A stretch of 64,000 nt of DNA, from positions 62,001 to 126,000 of the forward strand of contig PLXC01000063.1 of NCBI GenBank assembly GCA_003151275.1. The letters are read 5' to 3'. The DNA is from Candidatus Melainabacteria bacterium. Lineage in GTDB: Bacteria > Cyanobacteriota > Vampirovibrionia > Obscuribacterales > Obscuribacteraceae. Below the pieces are notes generated by a model. The model worked only from the letters and a program-made list of their open reading frames with translations. It made no database searches and was not told where the DNA came from. The position numbers were made by a program, and so were the translations under genes. This document shows positions 44,853-52,946 of the stretch, piece by piece; the first letter of the stretch is position 1, and every line of letters begins with the position of its first letter.

Positions 44853-46622
44853 GTGAGCGAACTTCTCGATAAAACTGACCATCCGGACTTGGTCGTGACT
44901 GAACCGGTCACCTTGTCCATGGTCGATAAAAATAACGGATTGAATAACCAAAACTCAGAAGACAGCCAATCCGACAAACACGAGGGCTCCAGCTCTAGTT
45001 TTGAGTCTAGTTCTGCTTCTAGTCCTGGTTCCAATGCGGACGCAAACTTGAATCATTCCAGTTCGCTTGTGGATTCGCACGAGACCAATATTGACGCAAC
45101 ACAGTCGCCGAAGTCGACCGCGTTTCGCCCTTATTCAATCTCAGTAGAGTCACATGAAACAGGTGATACAGATCAACTGTCAAATGGACCACCGCAAGAC
45201 ATAAGCGGGAAAATTCGGCACCGTCTTATCACCGGTGTTTGCATCAGTCTATCGTTGGCTGTACTTAGTCTCGGCACACTCGATTTACGTGGAATGATTG
45301 AACAAAATGCCACCATTGACTCGAAGTTCAACATCACTTACGCACAAAAGAAAGAGCAGGCGAATTTGCCTCCAAACGTCCGTTTTAAAGATTCGAAACC
45401 AAGCGGAGAAGGGCTTTTACCAATCGTGAAGACTGACTGGGTTGGCAACAGTATGGGCTTCGCAGACGAGACGGGCAAAGTTGTTATCCCTCCAGCTTAC
45501 GTTGACGTGGGTGCGTTTCATGATGGACTTGCAGCAGTTAAAGTAAACAGCAAAATCAACAAAATCGAAAACAGTGGATACGTCAATCCTACCAATTACG
45601 TGCAGGGCTACGGTACTCCTGATACCTATCTGTGGGGCTACATCGACAAATCCGGCAAAATTGTTATCCAGCCTCGATTCTACGAAGCATCTACATTCGA
45701 TAACGGAGTCGCACCAGCGCAACTTGATTCTAAGGGCGTATTAATCGACAAAAATGGTCGCGTTCTGGCTACAAGTAAATCAGATCAAATACCAAAGAAG
45801 TTGGGTGAGCTGTATGAGCTTTTCGGGTCAAAGTATCTGGTTGGGTTGGTTGATAAAACTGGAAAGTGGGTTCTACCTCCACAATTCGACAGAATTGACT
45901 ATTTTCAGAAACGAGCTGTTGTCAATCAGATACCTAGCACTAATTCGGCGACAAAAGACAACGATGATCAATACTTCGAAATTCTCCAGAATCATAGATG
46001 GGGAGTCATAGATCGAACCGGAAGAATTGTTCTTGCACCGAACTATGACGAAGTTTCTTCCTTCAATATGGGTCATGCGGCAGTTTTAATCAACGGCAAG
46101 TTCGGCTTTGTAGACACCAACAACAAAATAGTCATTGAACCTCGTTATGACTACGTTACTGCATACGATGATGTAATCGCAGTTAAGCAAGGCCCCAACT
46201 GGCATCTGCTTGATTCAACCGGCAAACAATTGAATGTCGCGATTGATGGTGTAATTTCCGATTCATCAAAACCCTGGCTGTCGGATGGCTACGGAGCCTT
46301 TATCAAAGACGGACTTTGCGGATTTGTAAATAATAAAGGGGTGATCGCAATAAAACCGCAATACGATTTCGCCTTTGGATTTTCAGATGGGTACGCCTTA
46401 GTGTGGAGTGATGGAGTCTGGAAGTTCATAGATCATCAAGGCAAGATCGCCTCAGCTAAAACTTTTTCTGTTGCCTCGCCGTTTTATAAAAACAACTCTA
46501 ATGTGACAATTGCTGGTCCTCTTCATGGTTTTGTCAATGCGCGAGATATCGAAAACATAAAATCCGCTTTTGGCAGCCGACGAAAGTTATTTATAAATGG
46601 ACAAAGCGGAGAATTCGATTAG
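44853..46622 (+). CDS. WG-repeat membrane protein, paralogue 2
   Basis: 589 aa from GTG 44853. The start is set by comparison with paralogue 1 (SELLDKTDHPDLVV against GELLDKPDNPDLVL, both after GCAGGACTTAC); an upstream TTG at 44826 is less likely. The disordered acidic N-terminus is longer and Ser-rich. One TM helix (ITGVCISLSLAVLSLGTL) and about ten WG repeats follow (WGYIDKSGKIVIQPRFYEA, WGVIDRTGRIVLAPNYDEV, FGFVDTNNKIVIEPRYDYV). The stop overlaps the start of the kinase gene (TAGTG), so sensor-like protein and kinase are co-translated. Confidence 0.87.
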   Translation: MSELLDKTDHPDLVVTEPVTLSMVDKNNGLNNQNSEDSQSDKHEGSSSSFESSSASSPGSNADANLNHSSSLVDSHETNIDATQSPKSTAFRPYSISVESHETGDTDQLSNGPPQDISGKIRHRLITGVCISLSLAVLSLGTLDLRGMIEQNATIDSKFNITYAQKKEQANLPPNVRFKDSKPSGEGLLPIVKTDWVGNSMGFADETGKVVIPPAYVDVGAFHDGLAAVKVNSKINKIENSGYVNPTNYVQGYGTPDTYLWGYIDKSGKIVIQPRFYEASTFDNGVAPAQLDSKGVLIDKNGRVLATSKSDQIPKKLGELYELFGSKYLVGLVDKTGKWVLPPQFDRIDYFQKRAVVNQIPSTNSATKDNDDQYFEILQNHRWGVIDRTGRIVLAPNYDEVSSFNMGHAAVLINGKFGFVDTNNKIVIEPRYDYVTAYDDVIAVKQGPNWHLLDSTGKQLNVAIDGVISDSSKPWLSDGYGAFIKDGLCGFVNNKGVIAIKPQYDFAFGFSDGYALVWSDGVWKFIDHQGKIASAKTFSVASPFYKNNSNVTIAGPLHGFVNARDIENIKSAFGSRRKLFINGQSGEFD

Positions 46623-48724
46623 TGGCGAAACAATTACACACTATCCAAACGATCAGCTATGGAGATCTTCCTGCGCAATTGTTTCTATGGCAGAAAGCAT
46701 TTTTGCTAGTGCCAGTGTGGGGAATTCTTCTTATTCCAATCGTCGGTTTTCTTTGCCGTGGACTCGGATCATTCGCTTCCGAAGCGGGCTACGCCGTCAT
46801 GTTATGTGTCTGCCTAAACTATTTTTTCGTGGATCTGCTCAAACGAAAAATTCGCATTGATGATAACTACATTTACTTCGGTTACCGAATGATTCCTATC
46901 AAGGATTTGCTGGGCATCGATGTGAATTACAAGAAGGGTAAACTGCTACCCAGCTCTGTGACGCTTAAGAGTTCAAATGGCAACGACTTAAAGCTGAATT
47001 TGAATGGGATCTCAGAGAAAAACATTGGCATTCTTCTTAAGCATCTTGAGATAAGAAATTCGAATCTTCAATTAGCACCGGTTTTGAATACCCTAATCAA
47101 GTGCAGACAGTCGAAACGCAAATTGGCTCTTACAAATACCGACCGACTTGAGTTACCTTACCACTCGAAAAAGATAATTGATGAATCGTTCGATGTCTTC
47201 AAACTAAGCGCCAGCCATTGGATTCGAATAGGTCCAATTTTGACATGTTTGTGCTTTGGTCCGCTGTGGATTGGTTTTTTCTCGAATCTCTATACTTGCT
47301 TGCAACCAAACAGTTGGATGCAACTACAATCGCTCGGGCTTCATCAATTTTTGAGTAAATTCTTCGAGGGACTTTCGCATTCATTGAGTACATCAGCGAC
47401 TCAGGCATCCGAGGCGGTGCAACATTTTTCTGGAAATCCGATCATGGTAGCCATCACGAGTAGTGCAATATTGGCCTTCCTGATTTATGTACAAAGAATG
47501 GCGTTGAGACCAAATGTTCTGATAGCAGACAAGAGTACACTCAAATTGCTGCTTCGTGCAGCTAACATCACTCTGCCGATGAAAAAAATTTCCTGGTCAG
47601 ATATTGAACGTGCCAGTCTGTATAAACCCGCACGCCATGCCGGTTCACAAACCTGGAAAATTCGCTTAACTAAGAACAATGGCAAAAATTTCGACATAGA
47701 CATGGCAGCACTTACCCCAGATGATCGCTCCGTTTTGCTTAAGCGGATGGAAAAAATGGTGCCAGATTGTCAGATTGATTACGAACTGTCGCAATCGATG
47801 CGTCCGCAGGCCGCTCATAGTTATACTGAGATATGGCTGCAGTCGCTTAGTCAGACTCCAGAACGAAAAACACTCGAACCACTGCAACCTGGGCAGATGA
47901 TTGGAGATAACCGCTTCGAAGTCTTACGAAGTATTGGTGTCGGCGGTCAGGGCACCGCATACCTCTGCCGCACCGCCGCTGGTAATCCGCCAAACACGAT
48001 TGTCTTGAAGGAGACTATCATTCCTGTATTTGGCGATGACAGTATCCGCAGGAAGTCACTGGAGAGCGTCGAAAAAGAATCAAGACTGTTGCAATCTTTG
48101 GACAGCCCCGGAATCGTAAAATTATTGGATCACTTCATCGAGGATCATCGAGCCTATCTTGTTCTGGAGCACATCGACGGCGGCAGCCTGCGCGAACTAA
48201 TAGAGAATAGAGGTCCGTTGAGCCACGAGCAAGCTCATGACATAGCTGTGCAAATGTGCGATATCTTGAAAGTATTGCATTCCAATAATATTGTTCATCG
48301 AGACTTCACTCCTGATAACTTGATTCTCAATACCAAAGGCAAACTGAAACTGATTGATTTCAACGTCGCCCAACAATTGCATGGCGGTTCGACAGGCACC
48401 ATTGTTGGCAAACACGCCTATTTGCCTCCTGAGCAATTCCGAGGCAAGGCAACAAGTCAAAGTGACCTATACGCGTTTGGTGCCACTCTATTCTTCATGC
48501 TCACCGGCAAAGACCCAGAGCCAATTTCACAATCAACTCCATCTTCGGTGAACAAGGACGTCGATCAAGCTTTCGATGACATCGTAAAACGGGCCACGAG
48601 CCTTCAAACGACAAGTCGCTACAAAACGGCGGAGGAAATTGAATCTGATTTGCTGTCTATGGATGAACAAGCCACGATAGTGACTTCTGTTTCACGAAAT
48701 ATAAAGGTGGTTGAGCATGGCTGA
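46622..48724 (+). CDS. Membrane Ser/Thr kinase coupled to a WG-repeat protein
   Basis: 700 aa from GTG 46622. The N-terminal ~425 residues hold several TM segments (LLVPVWGILLIPIVGFLC, VMLCVCLNYFFVDLL, ILTCLCFGPLWIGFFSNL) and a PH-like beta region. The C-terminal kinase has SIGVGGQGTAYL, VLKE lysine and catalytic loop HRDFTPDN, where Thr replaces the usual Lys. The DFG motif is DFN (LIDFNVAQ), and PPEQF and SDLYAFGAT follow. The lost Gly and Lys make activity uncertain though possible. It is in an operon with the WG protein and a second kinase (48717), with ATG inside this gene's end. Confidence 0.88.
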   Translation: MAKQLHTIQTISYGDLPAQLFLWQKAFLLVPVWGILLIPIVGFLCRGLGSFASEAGYAVMLCVCLNYFFVDLLKRKIRIDDNYIYFGYRMIPIKDLLGIDVNYKKGKLLPSSVTLKSSNGNDLKLNLNGISEKNIGILLKHLEIRNSNLQLAPVLNTLIKCRQSKRKLALTNTDRLELPYHSKKIIDESFDVFKLSASHWIRIGPILTCLCFGPLWIGFFSNLYTCLQPNSWMQLQSLGLHQFLSKFFEGLSHSLSTSATQASEAVQHFSGNPIMVAITSSAILAFLIYVQRMALRPNVLIADKSTLKLLLRAANITLPMKKISWSDIERASLYKPARHAGSQTWKIRLTKNNGKNFDIDMAALTPDDRSVLLKRMEKMVPDCQIDYELSQSMRPQAAHSYTEIWLQSLSQTPERKTLEPLQPGQMIGDNRFEVLRSIGVGGQGTAYLCRTAAGNPPNTIVLKETIIPVFGDDSIRRKSLESVEKESRLLQSLDSPGIVKLLDHFIEDHRAYLVLEHIDGGSLRELIENRGPLSHEQAHDIAVQMCDILKVLHSNNIVHRDFTPDNLILNTKGKLKLIDFNVAQQLHGGSTGTIVGKHAYLPPEQFRGKATSQSDLYAFGATLFFMLTGKDPEPISQSTPSSVNKDVDQAFDDIVKRATSLQTTSRYKTAEEIESDLLSMDEQATIVTSVSRNIKVVEHG

Positions 48725-50141
48725 ACTTGTAGTCAAGGCGCAGTGCAACAGCTCACTAAGACAAATGACAGACACCGCCCTTAATATCACTTTTCCGATC
48801 TGGGGCGTGATGGCACCATTATTTACGATTGGGCTTCTCTTTGCAGCGATTGGATATGTTCAATCAAACAATCCGGAAAAAGCAATGGAGTATCTCGCTT
48901 ATCTAGCAGTCTGTTTTTGCATCAGTTTCGGTTCGTTATTGTTGAAGCGTGCACTCGCAAAAGACATAATGATTGTGGATAGAGAAGGGATCAAATTGCC
49001 GAAATTGTTGGGCACGAACATCAATGTGCGTTCGTATATTTCGTGGCAGAATGTGCAAACCATTGAAGCCACAATGCATTCTACTGATGCCAACCGCTCT
49101 TATCTAACGCTCAGAAGAAAAAAGGGACGTCCGGTCAAGCTGTCTACCGCGGACTTGGGAAAAGATTTCGTTGAGCAGTTCTTGTTAGCATCGAACATGT
49201 GGGTGCCTCAGCTGTGCGACGAAAGTCTCACTCAATTTCAGAATGTCTTGCGCATCGGCGCTAAGGGTGACGATCAAACTTACACTGAGTTGTGGGAAGA
49301 CGAGCTTGGACGCCGGTTTTGCCCAACCTCGTACATCCCATTGGAAGTGGGTCGAGTGCTTCGAGATAGCACGATCAAAGTGATGAGTCATCTTGCCTCG
49401 GGCGGACTTTCAGCGATATATCTTTGCCAACTGGATGGAAAAAAACTTGTTGTTTTGAAAGAAGCGACGATACCGGAAAGCGGTGCCGAAAGCCTTAAAG
49501 AGAAAGCGCGCGAGATGTTTGAGCGCGAGGCCAATCTTCTCATGAAGCTTAATAATCCTGGCATCGTTCACGTTTTGGATTGTTTTACCGAAGGCGGACG
49601 AAACTATCTGCTGTTGGATTATGTCAACGGTATCGACTTTAGACAGCTAGTCAAGCAAAACGGTCCACAGAGTGAAGCGTACGTTCTCGAATGGGCGATA
49701 CAGATTGCCAACGCTGTCAAATATTTGCATGAGCGAGAACAGCCCATAATCCATCGAGACCTTACGCCCGACAATATAGTTCTAAGAAACGATGGTCACG
49801 TCATTATCGTGGACTTCGGTGCAGCAAATGAATTTATTGGTAACGCAACAGGTACGTTCGTTGGCAAGCACTCGTTTATAGCGCCGGAACAGTTCCGCGG
49901 TAAAGCCACCACACATAGTGACATCTATGCGTTCGGCTGCACCTTGTTCTTTCTGTTGACGGGAATCGAGCCAGAGGCATTGTCCCCATCGAACCCAAAA
50001 GAGCACCTGTCATCCGTGTCAGATGAACTTTCTGAGCTTGTCCAGTCATGCACGCAGTCTGAAAGCAGCGATCGCTATCAAAGCGTTGCTCAACTGCTGC
50101 CGGTTTTGAGACGGTTAGCAGCACAAACTATGGTCGTCTAA
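48717..50141 (+). CDS. Membrane Ser/Thr kinase, paralogue of the preceding one
   Basis: 474 aa from ATG 48717, AAGGTGG upstream; it overlaps the previous gene by 8 bp. Two TM helices near the N-terminus (PIWGVMAPLFTIGLLFAAIGY, LAYLAVCFCISFGSLLL) and a PH-like beta region precede the kinase. Kinase motifs: LASGGLSAIYL, VVLKEAT, HRDLTPDN (Thr for Lys again), IVDFGAAN with a normal DFG, APEQF and SDIYAFGCT. It keeps DFG, so it is the likelier active partner of the pair. Confidence 0.9.
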   Translation: MAELVVKAQCNSSLRQMTDTALNITFPIWGVMAPLFTIGLLFAAIGYVQSNNPEKAMEYLAYLAVCFCISFGSLLLKRALAKDIMIVDREGIKLPKLLGTNINVRSYISWQNVQTIEATMHSTDANRSYLTLRRKKGRPVKLSTADLGKDFVEQFLLASNMWVPQLCDESLTQFQNVLRIGAKGDDQTYTELWEDELGRRFCPTSYIPLEVGRVLRDSTIKVMSHLASGGLSAIYLCQLDGKKLVVLKEATIPESGAESLKEKAREMFEREANLLMKLNNPGIVHVLDCFTEGGRNYLLLDYVNGIDFRQLVKQNGPQSEAYVLEWAIQIANAVKYLHEREQPIIHRDLTPDNIVLRNDGHVIIVDFGAANEFIGNATGTFVGKHSFIAPEQFRGKATTHSDIYAFGCTLFFLLTGIEPEALSPSNPKEHLSSVSDELSELVQSCTQSESSDRYQSVAQLLPVLRRLAAQTMVV

Positions 50142-50165
50142 TTCATCTGTTGGATTTCTTTTCAA

Positions 50166-50185
50166 CCCGCGGAGCGCGGGTTTTT
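50166..50185 (+). terminator. Intrinsic terminator of the kinase operon
   Basis: CCCGC (50166-50170), GGAGC loop, GCGGG (50176-50180), TTTTT. It lies 25 bp after the stop of the kinase gene. Confidence 0.75.
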
Positions 50186-50221
50186 CGAAACAAAGCGCGG
50201 GTTTTCAACCTGCCACGAATC

Positions 50222-50305
50222 GGAGCGCGGGTTTCTTCAAAACGGAGCGCGCGTTTTCGAAATGGAGCGCGGGTTTCTTCAAAACGGAGCGCGCGTTTTC
50301 GAAAT
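50222..50305. repeat. 42-bp tandem repeat, two exact copies
   Basis: The unit 50222-50263 (begins GGAGCGCGGGTTTC, ends TTTTCGAAAT) is repeated exactly at 50264-50305, and a third copy starts at 50306. Each unit itself holds two related halves, one with GGAGCGCGGG and one with GGAGCGCGCG. Confidence 0.9.
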
Positions 50306-50346
50306 GGAGCGCGGGTCACTAGACCCGCCTTGAGACATGATTATGG

Positions 50347-50369
50347 GCGGCTTTGGACAGCCGCGCTCC
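50347..50369. repeat. REP-like hairpin, copy C
   Basis: GCGGCT (50347-50352), TTGGAC loop, AGCCGC (50359-50364), trailing GCTCC. Same plan as copies A (2131) and B (12439). Confidence 0.5.
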
Positions 50370-50410
50370 AATAGGTAATAATATTCCTTCTCTAATGGGG
50401 ATCCATTTCT

Positions 50411-51868
50411 GTGCAACCTATCTATCTGATCGATTTCTACAAGGTTGGTCATATCGACCAGTATCCGGCTGGCATTACTCAGATATGGTCGAACTGGACG
50501 CCTAGAACGAGCCGAATAAAATTACAGAGCACGGTTGTGCATTTCGGTCTGCAGTACTTCATCAAGAAGATTTTGATTGAGTCGTTCGAGGCAGAGTTCT
50601 TTAAGCTTGACCTCGGCAAGATAATCCAACATTACCGGTCAGTTATGCAGTCCACGCTTGGGCTGCCAGAACCGAGAACAGATCACATTGCAGGACTACA
50701 CAAACTCGGTTATCTTCCGCTAGACATCTATTCGATTCCGGAAGGTAATTCGACGCCGCTTAATTGTCCTTCAATAGTAATCACGAATACGCATCCAGAC
50801 TTCTTCTGGTTGCCGAATTACTTCGAGACTATGCTGTCAGCGTATTTGTGGAAGCCGTCTACTTCTGCCACAACTGCACAGAGATTTCGCGGATTGTTCG
50901 AGAAGTACGCCAAAGAATCAGGCGAGAAAGATATGTCGTTTATCGACTGGCAGGGACATGATTTTTCCATGCGAGGGATGAGCGGAATTGAAGACGCAAT
51001 TCTATCCGGAATGGGACATCTCACGTGCTTCTCCGGGACAGATTCACTGCCAGCCATTCTTGCCGCAAATCAATACTACAACGCCGGCCTAAACTGTGGC
51101 GGTTCTGTTCCAGCGACAGAACATTCCGTGATGTGTGCGGGTGGTCAGGAAGGAGAGTTCGAAACCTTTCGGAGATTAATTGAAGACGTCTATCCCGAAG
51201 GAATAGTCTCGATAGTTTCAGATTCGTGGGATTTGTGGAAAGTGTTGACGGATTACATTCCACGACTCAAAGAAACGATTCTGGCCCGTAATGGGAAAGT
51301 GGTAATTCGCCCTGATAGCGGGGTTCCTGAACTAATCATCTGCGGAAATAATACTGCCGAGGGTGCTGCTAAAAAAGGTGTGATCCAACTATTAGCAGAA
51401 GTTCTCGGTGTCAAACCTAATACCGCCAGTAGTGGTACTGGACTGCCATTGATCCAGAACGGCGGTGCCATTTATGGTGATGCAATTTCATACGAAAGAG
51501 CTGAAAAGATTCTCCAGGGTATTATCGCCAAGGGTCTCAGCCCATTTAACATGGTCTTCGGAATCGGTTCGTACACCTATGAGTACGTCACTCGTGACAC
51601 TTACGGATTCGCCATGAAGGCAACAGCGACTCGACAAAACGGTCAAGTCATTCCCATTTTTAAAAAGCCCATAACTGATACTGGTGGCAAGTTCTCGCAC
51701 AAAGGCATTCCCGTTGTTAATGGAGAGTCAGGGAAATACATTGTTAGCGAGCAATCATTGCCTGAAGATCTGGACAACTGCGCATTTGAAAAAGTATTCA
51801 GCAATGGAAAACTTTTGATCGACAACTCGTTTGCAACAATAAGGAGCCGCGTTCGTGCAAATCTATAA
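50411..51868 (+). CDS. nadV: Nicotinamide phosphoribosyltransferase (NAMPT/NadV)
   Basis: 485 aa, the length of bacterial NadV and animal NAMPT, from GTG 50411. It condenses nicotinamide with PRPP to give NMN, the first step of the two-step NAD salvage route. Family motifs are present: DFYKVGHIDQYP at the start, SNWTPRTSR, FETMLSAYLWKPSTSAT, DWQGHDFSMRGMSG, HLTCFSGTDSLPAI, VPATEHSVM, SIVSDSWDLW, VIRPDSG, IYGDAISYERA and GIGSYTYEYVTRDTYGFAMK. It overlaps the PRPP synthetase gene by 14 bp, so its co-substrate is made by the next gene in the operon. Confidence 0.93.
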   Translation: MQPIYLIDFYKVGHIDQYPAGITQIWSNWTPRTSRIKLQSTVVHFGLQYFIKKILIESFEAEFFKLDLGKIIQHYRSVMQSTLGLPEPRTDHIAGLHKLGYLPLDIYSIPEGNSTPLNCPSIVITNTHPDFFWLPNYFETMLSAYLWKPSTSATTAQRFRGLFEKYAKESGEKDMSFIDWQGHDFSMRGMSGIEDAILSGMGHLTCFSGTDSLPAILAANQYYNAGLNCGGSVPATEHSVMCAGGQEGEFETFRRLIEDVYPEGIVSIVSDSWDLWKVLTDYIPRLKETILARNGKVVIRPDSGVPELIICGNNTAEGAAKKGVIQLLAEVLGVKPNTASSGTGLPLIQNGGAIYGDAISYERAEKILQGIIAKGLSPFNMVFGIGSYTYEYVTRDTYGFAMKATATRQNGQVIPIFKKPITDTGGKFSHKGIPVVNGESGKYIVSEQSLPEDLDNCAFEKVFSNGKLLIDNSFATIRSRVRANL

Positions 51869-52742
51869 CATCGAACTTGGTAGCAATGTTCAATACGAGC
51901 TGATCAAATTTCCGGGTGGAGAATTGCATGTTCGTTTAAATGAATCCACGATGCAGGAAATAGAGAAGGCTGAGATGATTGTTCTGACCGCCCGCATCAA
52001 TGACCCACAATGCTTAGTCGAGACTATTCTGTTGTGTGATGCAATTAAACAAGAAACAGACCGAGCAGTAACTCTCATCCTTCCTTATCTGCCATACGGA
52101 AGAGCCGACAGGCGGTTCAGCAGTGGAGACTGCTTCGGTGTTGCCACCTTTGCGCGTCTAGTCAACTCAGCAAATGTTCTGACTGTCACGCTCGACGCGC
52201 ACTCAGCTCAGGGTTTAACCTACTTTGACAGGATTAAAGATCTGCCTTCCAACCAATTTATTGAATCTGCTTATACTGATTTCGCTTGCGGAGAACCAAA
52301 CGACGTCACAGTTCTCTTTCCAGATAAAGGTGCTCGCGAACGATACGCCGCAGTCGGCAACCGCTATGCACACGTCCTGCACTGCAGCAAAGAACGCGAC
52401 CTGCTGACAGGCAAGCTTCACGGCTTCAACGTTCCGGAAGCGACAGACTTCCAGACCAAGAAAGTATTGATAGTCGACGACATTTGTGATGGTGGTGGCA
52501 CATTCAATGGTATCGCCGATAGTCTGAAGGATTATGGTTTGGAATTGGGGTTATATGTAACGCACGGCATATTCTCAAAAGGCATTTCAGAATTGTCCAG
52601 GCGGTTCAAGAAGATCTACACCACTGACTCTTTCAGAACCAGCTATCCGGACCAAGACCGCTCAGGTCCGAACGAGGATCTGACTGTGTTTCCGACGCAC
52701 GACTATTTTCTCCAACACTTGCCTGAACACCAGACGATCTAG
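51855..52742 (+). CDS. prs: Ribose-phosphate pyrophosphokinase (PRPP synthetase)
   Basis: 295 aa from GTG 51855, AAGGAG 8 bases upstream inside nadV. It makes PRPP from ribose-5-phosphate and ATP. Visible are FPGGELHVRL, LPYLPYGRADRRF, VTLDAHSAQG, LFPDKGARERYA and the PRPP loop VLIVDDICDGGGTF. It is shorter and more diverged than the ~315-aa housekeeping enzyme, like the dedicated Prs copies found beside NadV in some phages and bacteria. The pair forms a self-contained NMN-producing operon. Confidence 0.9.
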   Translation: MQIYNIELGSNVQYELIKFPGGELHVRLNESTMQEIEKAEMIVLTARINDPQCLVETILLCDAIKQETDRAVTLILPYLPYGRADRRFSSGDCFGVATFARLVNSANVLTVTLDAHSAQGLTYFDRIKDLPSNQFIESAYTDFACGEPNDVTVLFPDKGARERYAAVGNRYAHVLHCSKERDLLTGKLHGFNVPEATDFQTKKVLIVDDICDGGGTFNGIADSLKDYGLELGLYVTHGIFSKGISELSRRFKKIYTTDSFRTSYPDQDRSGPNEDLTVFPTHDYFLQHLPEHQTI

Positions 52743-52946
52743 TCGCATTAAGCCCAACTGGGTGGCATTTGATCCCTCAGGAAGATTTAAGCGAGACGCT
52801 GCTCCAAAATTGCACTCCAGTACAGATTTCATGCCTTTCGTATTACTCGCATGGACCGTCATTGGCATTCGTATTTTTAGCATGGACTGGTTTGCCGGAC
52901 GCTGGTACGGTAATTGCAATTCCATCAGCAGAAGAAATATAGAAAA

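Larger units (their letters stand above)
50142..50410. other. GC-rich repeat-filled intergenic region
   Basis: No gene. It holds, in order, a terminator (50166-50185), repeated GGAGCGCGGG motifs including a 42-bp unit twice in tandem, an inverted repeat GCGGGTC/GACCCGC (50311-50328) and a REP-like hairpin (50347-50369). An open frame across it is low-complexity and not a gene. Confidence 0.7.

Noticed and set aside
50150..50374. Small Arg-rich protein across the GC repeats
   Set aside because: The open frame is produced by the tandem repeat itself; it has no binding site or family pattern and overlaps a terminator.
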